Source of the DNA: Acetoanaerobium noterae
GTDB lineage: Bacteria; Bacillota; Clostridia; Peptostreptococcales; Filifactoraceae
NCBI RefSeq assembly: GCF_900168025.1
Contig: NZ_FUYN01000001.1
Location: 310,001-374,000 of the forward strand
Direction: 5' to 3'
Length of the DNA: 64,000 nt
Part shown: positions 1 to 9,606 of the stretch, piece after piece
Numbering within the stretch: the first letter of the stretch is position 1
Layout: every line of letters begins with the position of its first letter
Notes under the pieces: generated by a model
The model's database searches: none
Seen by the model: only the letters and a program-made list of their open reading frames with translations
What the model was told of the DNA's origin: nothing
Translations under genes and position numbers: made by a program

Positions 1-358
1 TGAGCATAGGATTTTCCCCTCTTTTATAGGGATATATCTCCAAGCTAAATCCATTTTTATAGTTATCAAGGGTGTAGGTCAGCTCTCTAGATTCTATGCT
101 GTATCCACTGTCACATAAGGTTAATCTTATAATCTGATTTTCTTTTAAATCTGAGCAGGTTTGCTTTAAATCATGTACTGCCTGCTTAGCAAAGCTTTTT
201 CCTATGTCAAGCTTTTCACTAGTAGCTAAGAGTCTCGAAATATGGTCTTCTAAAAAGTATACTTGCTTGTTTTTAATAAGAAGAGTTTCAAATATACCAA
301 GTCCAAACTTTAAAGCTTTATCATCCCAGTTTAAAACCCCTCTACTTAGAAGTATCAT
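1..358 (-). CDS. pabC: Aminodeoxychorismate lyase PabC, cut by window edge
   Basis: PLP enzyme of fold type IV that releases p-aminobenzoate and pyruvate from the product of PabA/PabB. I translated this frame by hand: an ATG lies inside the last codons of pabB (17-base overlap), and 119 residues are visible before the window ends. The segment FGLGIFETLL near residue 19 followed by KNKQVYFLEDHISRL matches the N-terminal strand and helix of the PabC/IlvE family. The catalytic lysine lies outside the window, so PabC rather than another class IV aminotransferase is inferred mainly from its place as third gene after pabA and pabB. Translation is probably coupled to pabB. Confidence 0.85.
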   Translation of the reverse strand, partial: MILLSRGVLNWDDKALKFGLGIFETLLIKNKQVYFLEDHISRLLATSEKLDIGKSFAKQAVHDLKQTCSDLKENQIIRLTLCDSGYSIESRELTYTLDNYKNGFSLEIYPYKRGENPML

Positions 359-1697
359 CTTGAATATATCCTCTTAAAGTTTTCATGATAGATTTAGCTT
401 TGTGAAGAGTCTCCATGTACTCATCCTCTGGATTTGAATCCCAAGTAATTCCACCGCCTACTTGAAAAGTAATTCTATCATCCTTTTTTACTATAGTTCT
501 TATAGCTATATTTAAGTCAGCTAAACCATCAAATCCTATATATCCAATCGAGCCAGTATATACATTTCTTCTAGTCGGCTCAAGCTCTTCTATGACCTCC
601 ATAGCTCTAATTTTTGGAGCCCCAGTTATAGAACCTCCTGGAAATGTTGCTTTGATAACCTCATAGATATCTTTGTCCTTGTCTATTTCTGATTCTATCG
701 TAGCGACTAAATGGTATACATTAGCATAGGCCTCTATTTTAAATAGCTCTGGAACCTTAACGCTTCCTATCTCTGATACTCTTCCTAAATCATTTCTCTC
801 AAGGTCTACTATCATAAGTAGTTCAGCCTTGTCCTTTTCACTATTTGAAAGTTCAGTTTTGAAAAATTCATCCTGCTCAGGGTTGTCTCCTCTTGGCCTA
901 GTTCCTTTAATAGGTCTAGTTTGGATTTTTCTATTTTCTACCTTAATAAACCTTTCAGGAGAATTCGAAATAACCTGCACATCTTCAAAATTCAGAAGTC
1001 CACCAAAAATAGTAGGTCCAACTTCTCTCAGCTCCGAATATATATCAAAAGCGCTTCTCTTTGTTTTACCTTCAAATCTTTGAGTTAAATTTGCTTGATA
1101 TATGTCTCCGCTTCTAATATATTGTCTTACCTTTTCTATGCTGTCTATATACTCCTGCTTAGTAAAATTTGATTTTAGCTGAACTTCTTCGTCTACTGAG
1201 CTTAGTTTTTCAGCAGGTGTATGATTTAGAATCAACTCTTCTTTTTGTATGATAAGCTTTTCTTCCCTATCCTTATCCAAATCTGCAGAGACTAAATACA
1301 GCTTTCTTTCTTTATGGTCAACTACATAGGCCCAGTCGTACAAGCCAAAATATAAATCCGGAACTTCCATATCAACTATAGTTTTATTTTCTATTTTTTC
1401 AATATATCTGCCTAAGTCATACGAAAGATAACCAACTGCACCTCCATTAAAAGGAAGTAAAGATTTCGTATCATTATTACTTGCAAAAGAATATTTATTC
1501 ATTATAGTTCTAAATTTATCTATACACTCAGGATCATTTGAGTACTTTACTACCTCAAATGGATTTGATGCTATTATGCTATATCTGCCATATTCATCGT
1601 GGTAAAGACTACTTTCAAGTATAAAGCTATGAGGTTCATCTTTTATTAGTTCAAAAATTTCAATAGGTTCAATGTATTTTTTTATCTCTTTTATCAT
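342..1697 (-). CDS. pabB: Aminodeoxychorismate synthase component I
   Basis: Converts chorismate plus ammonia delivered by PabA to 4-amino-4-deoxychorismate. The N-terminal third is the regulatory lobe; the chorismate-binding domain fills the C-terminal two thirds. PIKGTRPRG carries the lysine (about residue 264) typical of PabB, where anthranilate synthase TrpE has alanine (PIAGTRPRG), so PabB is favoured. FPGGSITGAPK and GGGITWDSNPEDEY are further family motifs. I place the start at the ATG that overlaps the pabA stop by one base (TAATG), with GAGG nine bases upstream; a GTG nine bases earlier is possible but has no good ribosome site. Length 451 residues is normal for the family. Confidence 0.93.
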   Translation of the reverse strand: MIKEIKKYIEPIEIFELIKDEPHSFILESSLYHDEYGRYSIIASNPFEVVKYSNDPECIDKFRTIMNKYSFASNNDTKSLLPFNGGAVGYLSYDLGRYIEKIENKTIVDMEVPDLYFGLYDWAYVVDHKERKLYLVSADLDKDREEKLIIQKEELILNHTPAEKLSSVDEEVQLKSNFTKQEYIDSIEKVRQYIRSGDIYQANLTQRFEGKTKRSAFDIYSELREVGPTIFGGLLNFEDVQVISNSPERFIKVENRKIQTRPIKGTRPRGDNPEQDEFFKTELSNSEKDKAELLMIVDLERNDLGRVSEIGSVKVPELFKIEAYANVYHLVATIESEIDKDKDIYEVIKATFPGGSITGAPKIRAMEVIEELEPTRRNVYTGSIGYIGFDGLADLNIAIRTIVKKDDRITFQVGGGITWDSNPEDEYMETLHKAKSIMKTLRGYIQDDTSK

Positions 1698-2275
1698 TAT
1701 TTGCACCCTCTTGCATTTTCTATGAAATTTCTAAATAAATCATGCCCGTGCTCTGTAAGTATAGCTTCAGGATGAAATTGAACACCTTCGATAGGATATC
1801 GCTTATGTCTTACCCCCATAATCTCTCCATCTATAGTCTGCGCTGATATTTCCAATTCACTTGGAAAATTTTGCTCATTTATTACTAGAGAGTGATATCT
1901 AGTAACTCCAAGGGGATTAGGTAAATTTTTAAACATTCCTTTTTCATCGTGCTTTATTCTATGTACATGACCGTGAATAGGTCTTTTAGCTTTTATTATT
2001 TCTCCTTTAAAAGCTTCTCCAATTGCTTGATGCCCTAAGCAAACTCCTAGAATAGGTAGCTTGTCTTTGAAATAATCAATTGCTTCTAAAGAAATCCCTG
2101 CTTCTTTAGGAGAGCATGGTCCTGGTGATATTAGTAAAATTTCAGGATTTTTTGCTAGTATTTGTTTGACTGAAATGCTGTCATTTCTAACTACTTCTAC
2201 ATCTTCACCTAACTCTCTTAGGTACTGATAGATGTTATAACAAAAAGAATCAAAATTATCAATCATCAAGATCAA
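1697..2275 (-). CDS. pabA: Glutamine amidotransferase PabA/TrpG
   Basis: Class I glutamine amidotransferase that feeds ammonia from glutamine to PabB. The catalytic triad is present: Cys79 in GVCLGHQAIG, and His168 and Glu170 in GVQFHPEAI. Length 192 residues is typical. It is the first gene of a pabA-pabB-pabC operon and follows a T-box-like leader. In Firmicutes with one such subunit the protein can also serve anthranilate synthase; no trp genes are in this window, so an amphibolic role stays open. That would fit a tryptophan-responsive leader. Confidence 0.92.
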   Translation of the reverse strand: MILMIDNFDSFCYNIYQYLRELGEDVEVVRNDSISVKQILAKNPEILLISPGPCSPKEAGISLEAIDYFKDKLPILGVCLGHQAIGEAFKGEIIKAKRPIHGHVHRIKHDEKGMFKNLPNPLGVTRYHSLVINEQNFPSELEISAQTIDGEIMGVRHKRYPIEGVQFHPEAILTEHGHDLFRNFIENARGCK

Positions 2276-2456
2276 GTTAATTCCCTCCCAAATTGTGTAC
2301 GCAAAAAATCACCTTCCCCACAGAAAAGGTGATTAGTCTTCGCTGTGCAGCGGATGCAATTTACAGTCGCGGTACTACCTTCGTTTAAAGGCGACTTCCC
2401 AGCCTTTAACACTTAACGCTGCAAATTTACTCTGCGTAAAGCTTTATGTATATATA
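2276..2456 (-). promoter_or_regulatory. Compact T-box-like leader of the pab operon
   Basis: On the minus strand the T-box sequence AAGGTAGTACCGCGA lies with its core at 2368-2379, and an intrinsic terminator (ATCACCTTTT, loop, GGGGAAGGTGAT, then six T) lies at 2303-2334. AAGG of the T-box can pair with CCTT of the terminator 5' arm, the usual antiterminator geometry. The transcribed leader is only about 180 bases, so Stem I is short. A strong hairpin, GTTAAAGGC with GCCTTTAAAC, has a loop starting TGG, which could be a Trp specifier. The bulge reads UAGU instead of UGGN. T-box class is well supported; amino acid is inference. Confidence 0.7.
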
Positions 2457-2462
2457 TTCATA

Positions 2463-2492
2463 ATTATAACCTTAGTGTTAATTTCTTGTCAA
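2463..2492 (-). promoter_or_regulatory. Sigma-A promoter of the pab operon
   Basis: TTGACA (2487-2492) and TATAAT (2463-2468) on the minus strand are both perfect consensus boxes with an 18-base spacer. This places the start of the T-box leader near 2456. Confidence 0.8.
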
Positions 2493-2518
2493 CCAAAAAA
2501 CGTTCATTTACATTTTAA

Positions 2519-2953
2519 TTATTCCATCGCTATAAGCTCTACTCTAACAACTCCGCTTATTCTTTTTAAAATAGTTAAAAATGCATCCATTTCAAGCTCC
2601 ATACTGGACATATCAAATGTGATTGATAAATTAGCTATTTTATTTATAGGGATGTCTTGACTTATTGTCAAAACATTGGCTTTATTTTCTGCTAATATTC
2701 TTAATATCGAGGACAGTACCCCAGGCTCATGGTTTAATAAAAATGACACAGTAGCCTTATTTCCTATCATACCTTCAGATACATTAAATACATGGTCTTT
2801 ATATTTATAAAAGGTACTTCTACTAATACCTAGTTTTTTTACTGCATCTGTTATTCCTTTTGCTTTGCCTGTTCTGAGCATCTCCTTAGCCTCAACTACC
2901 TTTTCATACACTGAAGGTAGAATTGTGCTATCTATAATGAGAAATTTCTTCAT
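2519..2953 (-). CDS. pheB: ACT-domain protein, PheB/UPF0735 family
   Basis: The 144-residue protein has an N-terminal helix-turn-helix-like segment (KAKGITDAVKKLGISRSTF, about residues 32-50) and a C-terminal ACT domain (LLNHEPGVLSSILRILAE, about 71-88), the layout of the UPF0735 family that includes Bacillus PheB. ACT domains usually bind an amino acid. The historical link of PheB to phenylalanine metabolism is weak, so the role is unproven. It lies upstream of the pab promoter on the same strand as a separate unit. Confidence 0.85.
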   Translation of the reverse strand: MKKFLIIDSTILPSVYEKVVEAKEMLRTGKAKGITDAVKKLGISRSTFYKYKDHVFNVSEGMIGNKATVSFLLNHEPGVLSSILRILAENKANVLTISQDIPINKIANLSITFDMSSMELEMDAFLTILKRISGVVRVELIAME

Positions 2954-3293
2954 TGTCTTGCCCCCTAATTACAGCTTTAGTTTGATTTTATATCTAAATT
3001 ATAATTCCTTGACATTTTAGACCATGCATAAAAAAATATAACTCAAAATTAGTATACATCTTAAAAATTATAGCATACCTTTATTCAAGATGTAAAGCAT
3101 GCATATTTATCTGAAATTAAGCATTTGTAATGTTTTAACGAATTATGAAATTTAATATTTATAAATTTCATTATTTCTAATAAATTATTATCATTAATTT
3201 AAAATTAAAAAGCCAGTTTAGATGAAGAACTTCGTCTATTCCAGCTTTTTAACTATAAAAATTCATATTATATTTTAATCTTTTATTGAGATA
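2954..3293. other. Intergenic region between pheB and tkt
   Basis: AT-rich, 340 bases. It contains the tkt terminator near its right end and presumably the pheB promoter near its left end. I see no reading frame with a ribosome site and no further structured element. Confidence 0.7.
3207..3250 (-). terminator. Intrinsic terminator after tkt
   Basis: AAAAAGC and GCTTTTT arms enclose a second inner stem (TAGATGAA with TTCGTCTA, loop GAAC). It lies 44 bases after the tkt stop, with a T-run on the minus strand. Confidence 0.8.
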
Positions 3294-5279
3294 CTATTTA
3301 ACTACCTCAAGAGTTTTATCTACTACATTGTCAACACTAAAACCAAAATGCTCCATTAATTTTTCTATTGGAGCAGAAGCACCAAAGGTATCTATTCCTA
3401 TTGCAGTTCCTTTATTTCCTAGGTATCTATACCACGGCATAGTAACTCCAGCTTCTACAGATACTCTAGCTTCTACATTGCTAGGAAGTACCTCTTCTTT
3501 ATATTCTTTAGATTGCATTTCAAACACATTCATATTTGGCATTGATACTATTCTTACATCCAGACCTTTTTCTTTTAATACTTTTTTAGCTTCTACTAGT
3601 AATGAAACCTCAGAGCCCGAGCCCATAAGAATTGCATCTGGAGTAGCTTTTTCTTCTTTAGATAGGATGTATCCACCCTTCTTAACATTTTCATTCACTC
3701 CATCTAGCTTTGGAAGGTTTTGTCTTGTTAGAACCATAACGCTTGGACCATCAGTTTTTTCAAATGCCGCAACATAAGAATAGCCTGTCTCCATATAGTC
3801 TGCAGGTCTCCACACGCTAAGTCCTGGCATCATTCTTAAGCTTGAAACGTGCTCTATAGGCTGATGAGTCGGTCCATCTTCTCCTACTCCTATTGAATCA
3901 TGAGTGAAAATAAACATAGCCGGTATATTCATAAGAGAAGCCAGTCTAATAGGCGTTCTCATATAATCAGAGAAAACAAGGAAAGTAGAACCATAAGCTC
4001 TTAGTCCTCCGTGAAGTACTATACCGTTAACTATAGCTCCCATGGCATGTTCTCTGATACCAAAGAATATATTTGCTCCCATATCATCTACTAAAAAATC
4101 ACCTTTTTCTTTAAGATAAGTCTTTGTAGATTCATTTAGGTCAGCTGATCCTCCAACTATATTTGGAACATATTTTGCGATTTTATTTAATATATCTCCA
4201 CCTGAAGCTCTAGTAGCCATACTGTCACTAGAAGTTTCAAATATAGATTTATCTTCATACAATTCCTTAGAAATCTCATTGCTGTGATATTTTTTCCACT
4301 CTCTATAAAGCTCTGGATTTTCCTTAGCATAATCCACAAGCTTTGACTGCCATTCTTTAAAAGTTTTTTCTTTTTTCTTGCTAAGTCTCATAAAGTGGTC
4401 TTTTACATCTTCAGGGATTTCAAATTCGCTATAATCACTCCATCCAAGAGCCTCTCTTGTTAGCATAGCTTCATCCTTGCCAAGTGGAGAGCCATGAACT
4501 TTAGAAGTACCTGCTTTATTAGGACTTCCAAAGCCTATTATGGTCTTAACCATAATAAGTGTAGGCTTGCCTTTTGACTTATGAGCTTTTATTATAGCTT
4601 TTCTTATAAGACCAGCATCATTACCGTCTTTAACTACGATAACATTCCAGTGCATTGCCTCAAATCTCTTTTTTACATCTTCGCTAAAAGAAATATCAGT
4701 ACTTCCATCTATAGTAATTTTATTATCATCATAAAGAGCAACTAGCTTATCTAGCTTAAGCGTTCCTGCAAGTGAAGCTGCTTCATATGTGATTCCTTCC
4801 ATCATATCGCCGTCTCCAGCAAGTACATAGGTATAGTGATCTACTATATCAAATTTAGATGTATTAAACTTTCCAGCTAAATGTCTTTCCGCTATAGCCA
4901 TACCCACTGCATTTGCAAAGCCTTGTCCTAGCGGTCCTGTAGTAGTTTCCACTCCTACGGTATGACCATATTCTGGATGACCTGGAGTCTTGCTGTCAAA
5001 TTGTCTAAAGTTTTTAAGCTCATCTAAAGGCAATCCATAGTTAAATAGATGAAGTAGTGAATAAAGAAGCATTGAGCCGTGCCCAGCCGATAGTACGAAT
5101 CTATCTCTATTTTCCCATGTAGGATTCTGAGGAGAAATTCTTAAAAATTTGCTCCATAATGTATATGCCATTGGTGCTGCACCCATTGGTAGTCCAGGGT
5201 GGCCAGAGTTAGCTTTATTGATGCTATCGATAGATAAAAATCTTATCGAATTTATAGCTCTTTCATCGATTTTTTTCAC
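3294..5279 (-). CDS. tkt: Transketolase
   Basis: Thiamine-diphosphate enzyme of the non-oxidative pentose phosphate pathway, moving two-carbon units between sugar phosphates. At 661 residues it is full length. Visible motifs are [15 protein letters not shown], the ThDP motif [13 protein letters not shown] (about residue 155), [11 protein letters not shown] and [10 protein letters not shown], which carries the catalytic glutamate of the Pyr domain. The start is GTG, with GGAGG ten bases upstream. It has its own terminator and is separated from ppdK by another, so it is probably monocistronic. Confidence 0.97.
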   Translation of the reverse strand: MKKIDERAINSIRFLSIDSINKANSGHPGLPMGAAPMAYTLWSKFLRISPQNPTWENRDRFVLSAGHGSMLLYSLLHLFNYGLPLDELKNFRQFDSKTPGHPEYGHTVGVETTTGPLGQGFANAVGMAIAERHLAGKFNTSKFDIVDHYTYVLAGDGDMMEGITYEAASLAGTLKLDKLVALYDDNKITIDGSTDISFSEDVKKRFEAMHWNVIVVKDGNDAGLIRKAIIKAHKSKGKPTLIMVKTIIGFGSPNKAGTSKVHGSPLGKDEAMLTREALGWSDYSEFEIPEDVKDHFMRLSKKKEKTFKEWQSKLVDYAKENPELYREWKKYHSNEISKELYEDKSIFETSSDSMATRASGGDILNKIAKYVPNIVGGSADLNESTKTYLKEKGDFLVDDMGANIFFGIREHAMGAIVNGIVLHGGLRAYGSTFLVFSDYMRTPIRLASLMNIPAMFIFTHDSIGVGEDGPTHQPIEHVSSLRMMPGLSVWRPADYMETGYSYVAAFEKTDGPSVMVLTRQNLPKLDGVNENVKKGGYILSKEEKATPDAILMGSGSEVSLLVEAKKVLKEKGLDVRIVSMPNMNVFEMQSKEYKEEVLPSNVEARVSVEAGVTMPWYRYLGNKGTAIGIDTFGASAPIEKLMEHFGFSVDNVVDKTLEVVK

Positions 5280-5365
5280 TTTAAAACCTCCAATTAAAAT
5301 TCGTTTTATTTACTTTATTATTTTACCATAATATATTCATTTTTGATAAAAAATCGCTTCAAAGA

Positions 5366-5398
5366 AAATACAATGAGATAAATATCCCATTGTATTTT
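5366..5398 (-). terminator. Intrinsic terminator after ppdK
   Basis: Near-perfect hairpin AAAATACAATG...CATTGTATTTT just after the ppdK stop; its symmetrical A/T tails allow action in either direction. Confidence 0.75.
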
Positions 5399-5407
5399 GA
5401 TTAACTG

Positions 5408-8053
5408 CTACTTATCTCTAGTTACATTTACACTTTCCTTTATAACTGCCTGAGCTGCTGCAAGTCTAGCTATTGGAACTCTATATGGCGAGCAAGAAAC
5501 ATAATCTAGACCTAATCTATGGCAGAACTCTACAGAAGATGGCTCCCCACCATGCTCTCCACAGATTCCAAGCTTAATATTTGCTCTAGTTTTCTTTCCT
5601 AAATCAACAGCTATTTCCATAAGCTTTCCTATACCCTTTTGATCTAGCACTTCAAATGGACTTTTTTCAAAAATACCTTTAGATTCATAATCAGATAAGA
5701 ATTTACCTGCATCATCTCTCGAGAAGCCATATCCCATTTGAGTAAGGTCATTAGTTCCGAAGCTAAAGAATTCCGCCTCAGTAGCTATTTCATCTGCTGT
5801 TATTGCTGCTCTAGGAACCTCTATCATAGTTCCTATTAGGTAGTTTACTTTATCATTTCTTTCTTCAAATACTAATTGAATTTCTTCTTCTATTTCTTTT
5901 TTAACATATTTAAGCTCAACAACGTCTCCTATAAGAGGTATCATTATTTCTGGAAGTATAGACTCCATTCCAGATTTTTTTATATCTAAAGCAGCTTCGA
6001 TTATCGCTCTTGTCTGCATTCTGTATATTTCTGGATAGGTAACAGCAAGTCTGCATCCTCTATGCCCAAGCATAGGGTTAAATTCAGCCAAATCTTCTAT
6101 TCTATCTTTTAAATCTTCAAAAGCTATATTCATAGACTCCGCTAAAGATTTAATGTCTTCATCACCATGTGGCAAGAATTCATGAAGTGGAGGATCTAAA
6201 AGTCTTACTGTAACAGGCCTTTCTCCCATAGCCTCATAGATTTCATAGAAATCCTTTCTTTGCATAGGAAGAAGTTCATCAAGAGCTTTTTTTCTTTCCT
6301 CTAAAGTAGTAGACACTATCATCCTTCTAACTGCAGGAATTCTTTTCTCATCAAAGAACATATGCTCAGTACGGCAAAGTCCAATTCCTTCTGCCCCAAA
6401 CACTACTGCTTGAGCTGCATCCTTAGGAGTGTCCGCATTGGTTCTAACTTTCAATCTTCTAAATTCATCTACCCAGGTCATGAATTTTTCAAAATTTCCA
6501 CTTAGCTCTGGCTGAATCTTAATAATTTCTCCTCTATATACTGTTCCAGCACTTCCATCAAGAGAAATAAATTCTCCCTCTTTTATAATTTCATTCTTAA
6601 CTTTAATAACTTTAGAAGCCTCATCAACTCTTATTTCACTACATCCAGCTACGCAGCATTTACCCATTCCTCTTGCAACAACTGCAGCATGAGATGTCAT
6701 TCCACCTCTAGCTGTAAGAATACCCTCTGCCGCTACCATTCCCTCTATATCCTCAGGAGATGTCTCTTGTCTTACTAGGATAGATTTTTCTCCTCTAGCT
6801 TTCGCTGCAACAACATCATCTGCATGGAAATAAATCTTTCCAGAAGCAGCACCAGGAGATGCTGGAAGTCCTTTTGCGATAATTTGAGCATCTGCTAAAG
6901 CTTTTGGCTCAAACATTGGATGCAGTAACTGGTCTAATTGATTAGGCTCTATTCTCATTATTGCTTCTTCTTTAGAAATAAGATTTTCATCTACTAAATC
7001 AACTGCAACATTGATTGCTGCATGAGCAGTTCTTTTTCCAGCTCTAGTTTGAAGTAAAAATAATCTCTCATTTTCTATAGTAAACTCAATATCTTGCATA
7101 TCCTTGTAATGGTGCTCTAGCTTTTTAGTTGCATCCACAAATTGACTGTAAACTTCTGGCATAATATCTTTTAGCTCAGAGATTTCATTTGGAGTACGTA
7201 TACCTGCAACTACATCTTCTCCTTGCGCATTTATCAAGAACTCTCCAAAGAGTTTATTTTCTCCATCCGCTGGATTTCTAGTAAATGCAACACCTGTTCC
7301 AGACTTATCACCCATATTTCCAAACACCATGGACTGTACATTTACTGCAGTTCCTAAATCGTGAGGAATATCATTAAGCTTTCTATATATCATAGCTCTA
7401 GGATTGTTCCAAGACTCAAATACAGCTTTAATTGCAAGCTCTAGCTGTTTCATTGGATCTTGTGGAAACTCTTCATGCTTTTCTTCGAAATATACTTTTT
7501 TGTACATTTCAACTAAAACCTTTAAATCCTCACTATCTAAATCTGTATCGTTGTGAACTCCTTTTTTCTCTTTCATTTCCTCAAGTAAGGATTCAAACCT
7601 AACCTTTGGAATTTCCATAGCTACGTCTGAAAACATCTGAATAAATCTTCTATAACTATCATAAGCAAAACGCTCATTGCCTGTAGATTTTGCAAGACCT
7701 TTTACTGCTTTGTCATTAAGTCCAAGGTTAAGTATAGTATCCATCATTCCAGGCATTGAAAAAACTGCTCCAGAACGAACAGAAACAAGAAGTGGATTTT
7801 CTTCGTCAGAGAACCTTTTATTTAATGTTTTTTCTACTTCAGCAAGATGAAGCTTAATTTCATCTATTAGTGATGGCCATAGAGTTTTTCCTTCATCGTA
7901 GAAATTAATACAAGCCTTCGTAGTTATAGTAAATCCTGGAGGAACAGGAAGCCCTATATTAGTCATTTCAGCTAAATTAGCACCCTTCCCACCAAGTAGT
8001 GATTTCATTTCTTTTGAACCTTCATGAAAACTATATACAAATTTATTATCCAT
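5408..8053 (-). CDS. ppdK: Pyruvate, phosphate dikinase
   Basis: Interconverts pyruvate, ATP and phosphate with PEP, AMP and diphosphate; in anaerobic clostridia it serves glycolysis or gluconeogenesis. The 881-residue protein has an N-terminal nucleotide-binding domain, a central swivel domain with GGMTSHAAVV (phosphohistidine about residue 455, regulatory threonine two residues before), and a C-terminal PEP/pyruvate barrel with GICGEHGGEP. The TSH motif is the target of the regulatory protein encoded just upstream (31-base gap). It is the last gene of ccpN-ppsR-ppdK, followed by a terminator. Confidence 0.97.
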   Translation of the reverse strand: MDNKFVYSFHEGSKEMKSLLGGKGANLAEMTNIGLPVPPGFTITTKACINFYDEGKTLWPSLIDEIKLHLAEVEKTLNKRFSDEENPLLVSVRSGAVFSMPGMMDTILNLGLNDKAVKGLAKSTGNERFAYDSYRRFIQMFSDVAMEIPKVRFESLLEEMKEKKGVHNDTDLDSEDLKVLVEMYKKVYFEEKHEEFPQDPMKQLELAIKAVFESWNNPRAMIYRKLNDIPHDLGTAVNVQSMVFGNMGDKSGTGVAFTRNPADGENKLFGEFLINAQGEDVVAGIRTPNEISELKDIMPEVYSQFVDATKKLEHHYKDMQDIEFTIENERLFLLQTRAGKRTAHAAINVAVDLVDENLISKEEAIMRIEPNQLDQLLHPMFEPKALADAQIIAKGLPASPGAASGKIYFHADDVVAAKARGEKSILVRQETSPEDIEGMVAAEGILTARGGMTSHAAVVARGMGKCCVAGCSEIRVDEASKVIKVKNEIIKEGEFISLDGSAGTVYRGEIIKIQPELSGNFEKFMTWVDEFRRLKVRTNADTPKDAAQAVVFGAEGIGLCRTEHMFFDEKRIPAVRRMIVSTTLEERKKALDELLPMQRKDFYEIYEAMGERPVTVRLLDPPLHEFLPHGDEDIKSLAESMNIAFEDLKDRIEDLAEFNPMLGHRGCRLAVTYPEIYRMQTRAIIEAALDIKKSGMESILPEIMIPLIGDVVELKYVKKEIEEEIQLVFEERNDKVNYLIGTMIEVPRAAITADEIATEAEFFSFGTNDLTQMGYGFSRDDAGKFLSDYESKGIFEKSPFEVLDQKGIGKLMEIAVDLGKKTRANIKLGICGEHGGEPSSVEFCHRLGLDYVSCSPYRVPIARLAAAQAVIKESVNVTRDK

Positions 8054-8084
8054 AATTAATTAACCTCCCATGAATATATCATAA

Positions 8085-8912
8085 TTAATCTTTAAAAACC
8101 TTTATTCCATTACGTTTTAAAATACTAATAATAAGCTCTGCTGTCTCTTCAATAGCTTTATTCGAAACGTCTATTATCGGACAGCCTATTTTTTTCATGA
8201 TTTTTTCTGCATAATCTATTTCATCTAATATCCTTTCCATACTCGCATAGCTAGAACCTTTAGGAAGTCCTAGAGCCTTTAATCTTTCTTCTCTTATCTC
8301 ATTTAGTTTTGTAGGAGAATTCGTAAGCCCTATAACTCTTTTAGCCGGAACCTCGTATATTTCTTTTGGTGGTACTGATTCTGGAACAAGAGGAACATTG
8401 GCAACCTTTATGTTTTTATTTGCCAGATACATAGAAAGAGGAGTTTTAGATGTACGAGATATACCAAGAATTACTACATCTGCCTTTGATAGACCTCTTG
8501 GATCCTTTCCATCGTCGTATTTAACTGCAAATTCTATTGCCTCAACTCTTTTAAAATAAGCTTCATCTAGCTTTCTTATAGTACCAGGCTCTCTTGCTGG
8601 TTCCAAATGAGTTGACTCTCTAATAGCAGCTATAAGCGGGCTTAACAAATCCACTGCAATAAGCCCAGATTCAGCAGTAAAATCTTTTATGTATTCTATG
8701 AACTCTTTATCAACCAGTGTGTAAAAAAGTACTGCATTAGATTCATTTGAAGCCTCTTTTAATATTTCACTTAGAAGCTTTAAGTTAAGAACATAAGGAA
8801 ATCTTTTTATCTCATAATCATCCAATTCAAATTGAGATATAGCTGCTTTTGCAACCTGTTCACCTGTTTCTCCTAGAGAATCAGATATTATATATACTGA
8901 TAATATGCTCAT
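8085..8912 (-). CDS. ppsR: PPDK regulatory protein (kinase/phosphotransferase)
   Basis: DUF299 family bifunctional enzyme: ADP-dependent phosphorylation that inactivates PPDK at the threonine next to its catalytic histidine, and phosphate-dependent removal. The family P-loop GISRTSKTPLS lies at about residues 150-160, and the N-terminus begins with the family signature (V)YIISDSLGETGEQVAKAA. I choose the ATG at 8912, with GGAGG seven to eight bases upstream; the in-frame ATG six bases earlier lies too close to that site. Adjacency to ppdK supports PPDK as the substrate rather than PEP synthase. B. subtilis YqfL is a homologue and is also next to ccpN. Confidence 0.95.
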   Translation of the reverse strand: MSILSVYIISDSLGETGEQVAKAAISQFELDDYEIKRFPYVLNLKLLSEILKEASNESNAVLFYTLVDKEFIEYIKDFTAESGLIAVDLLSPLIAAIRESTHLEPAREPGTIRKLDEAYFKRVEAIEFAVKYDDGKDPRGLSKADVVILGISRTSKTPLSMYLANKNIKVANVPLVPESVPPKEIYEVPAKRVIGLTNSPTKLNEIREERLKALGLPKGSSYASMERILDEIDYAEKIMKKIGCPIIDVSNKAIEETAELIISILKRNGIKVFKD

Positions 8913-8929
8913 TAGCATCCTCCGTTAGA

Positions 8930-9574
8930 TTAGTTTTGTAATATCTCCATAAATAATCTGGCTACCGTAGTTTTCGAAAATCTTCCAACAACAACATACT
9001 GCTCGTTATTTCCTTCTTTTTCAATTTGAACTACAGGCAGACTATCTACTTCATGCTCTATTAGCTTTCTAAGTGCATCTTCTACAGTCTCATTTTCCTT
9101 GACACAAATGATATTCGGCATTCTTGTCATTGCCATACTAACTGGTATAGAAGATATATCTCCATTTCCTATTGCGCTTTTTAATAAATCCTTTCTGGAT
9201 ACTACTCCACTAAGATATTTATTAGATGTGATAAATATCGAGCCTACGTCCTCTAGGAACATGGTTACTATTGCACTGTGAATAGATACATTTTCCTCTA
9301 TGATGATTGGTATACTCATTACATTTGCAACTTTTTTGTTGCTTATTTCTCTTATGCTATATGATTTAATTGCATTTTCTGTATAAAAATATCCTACCTT
9401 GGGACGTGCGTCTAAAAGTCCGCTCATTGTAAGTATGGATAAATCTGGTCTAAGAGTCGCTCTAGTAAGTCCTAGCTTACTAGCAATCTGCTCACTTGTA
9501 ATGGGCTGGTCAGCTTTTACAATATCAATGATTTTTTGCTGGCGTTCAGTAATTTGAATTTTCCTCACCTCCAT
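8930..9574 (-). CDS. ccpN: CcpN-family HTH/CBS transcription regulator
   Basis: Repressor with an N-terminal winged helix (ERQQKIIDIVKADQPITSEQ, then LGLTRATLRPDLSILTMSG) and two CBS domains (about residues 75-210), the domain order of Bacillus CcpN, which represses gluconeogenic genes when glycolytic flux is high. It heads ccpN-ppsR-ppdK; gap to ppsR 17 bases. Two sequences matching the CcpN box lie in its own promoter, so autoregulation is likely. The ATG at 9574 has no ribosome site before it; GGAGGTGAGG follows that ATG and is optimally placed for an in-frame ATT at 9559. The true start is uncertain by five codons. Confidence 0.9.
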   Translation of the reverse strand: MEVRKIQITERQQKIIDIVKADQPITSEQIASKLGLTRATLRPDLSILTMSGLLDARPKVGYFYTENAIKSYSIREISNKKVANVMSIPIIIEENVSIHSAIVTMFLEDVGSIFITSNKYLSGVVSRKDLLKSAIGNGDISSIPVSMAMTRMPNIICVKENETVEDALRKLIEHEVDSLPVVQIEKEGNNEQYVVVGRFSKTTVARLFMEILQN

Positions 9575-9606
9575 TGTGACATATTATATACATATAGTAT
9601 GTCATA
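9575..9606. promoter_or_regulatory. Two inverted CcpN-type operator boxes
   Basis: TGTGACATATT (plus strand, 9575-9585) and TATGACATACT (minus strand, 9596-9606) face each other across ten bases. Both fit the CcpN consensus I recall from B. subtilis, TRTGHYATAYW, at every position. They cover the -10 box and the region to the first possible ccpN start codon. Repression of the ccpN operon by its own product is inferred. Confidence 0.65.

Noticed and set aside
342-1697. Anthranilate synthase TrpE
   Set aside because: The motif is PIKGT, with the PabB lysine, and pabC follows; TrpE has alanine at this place.
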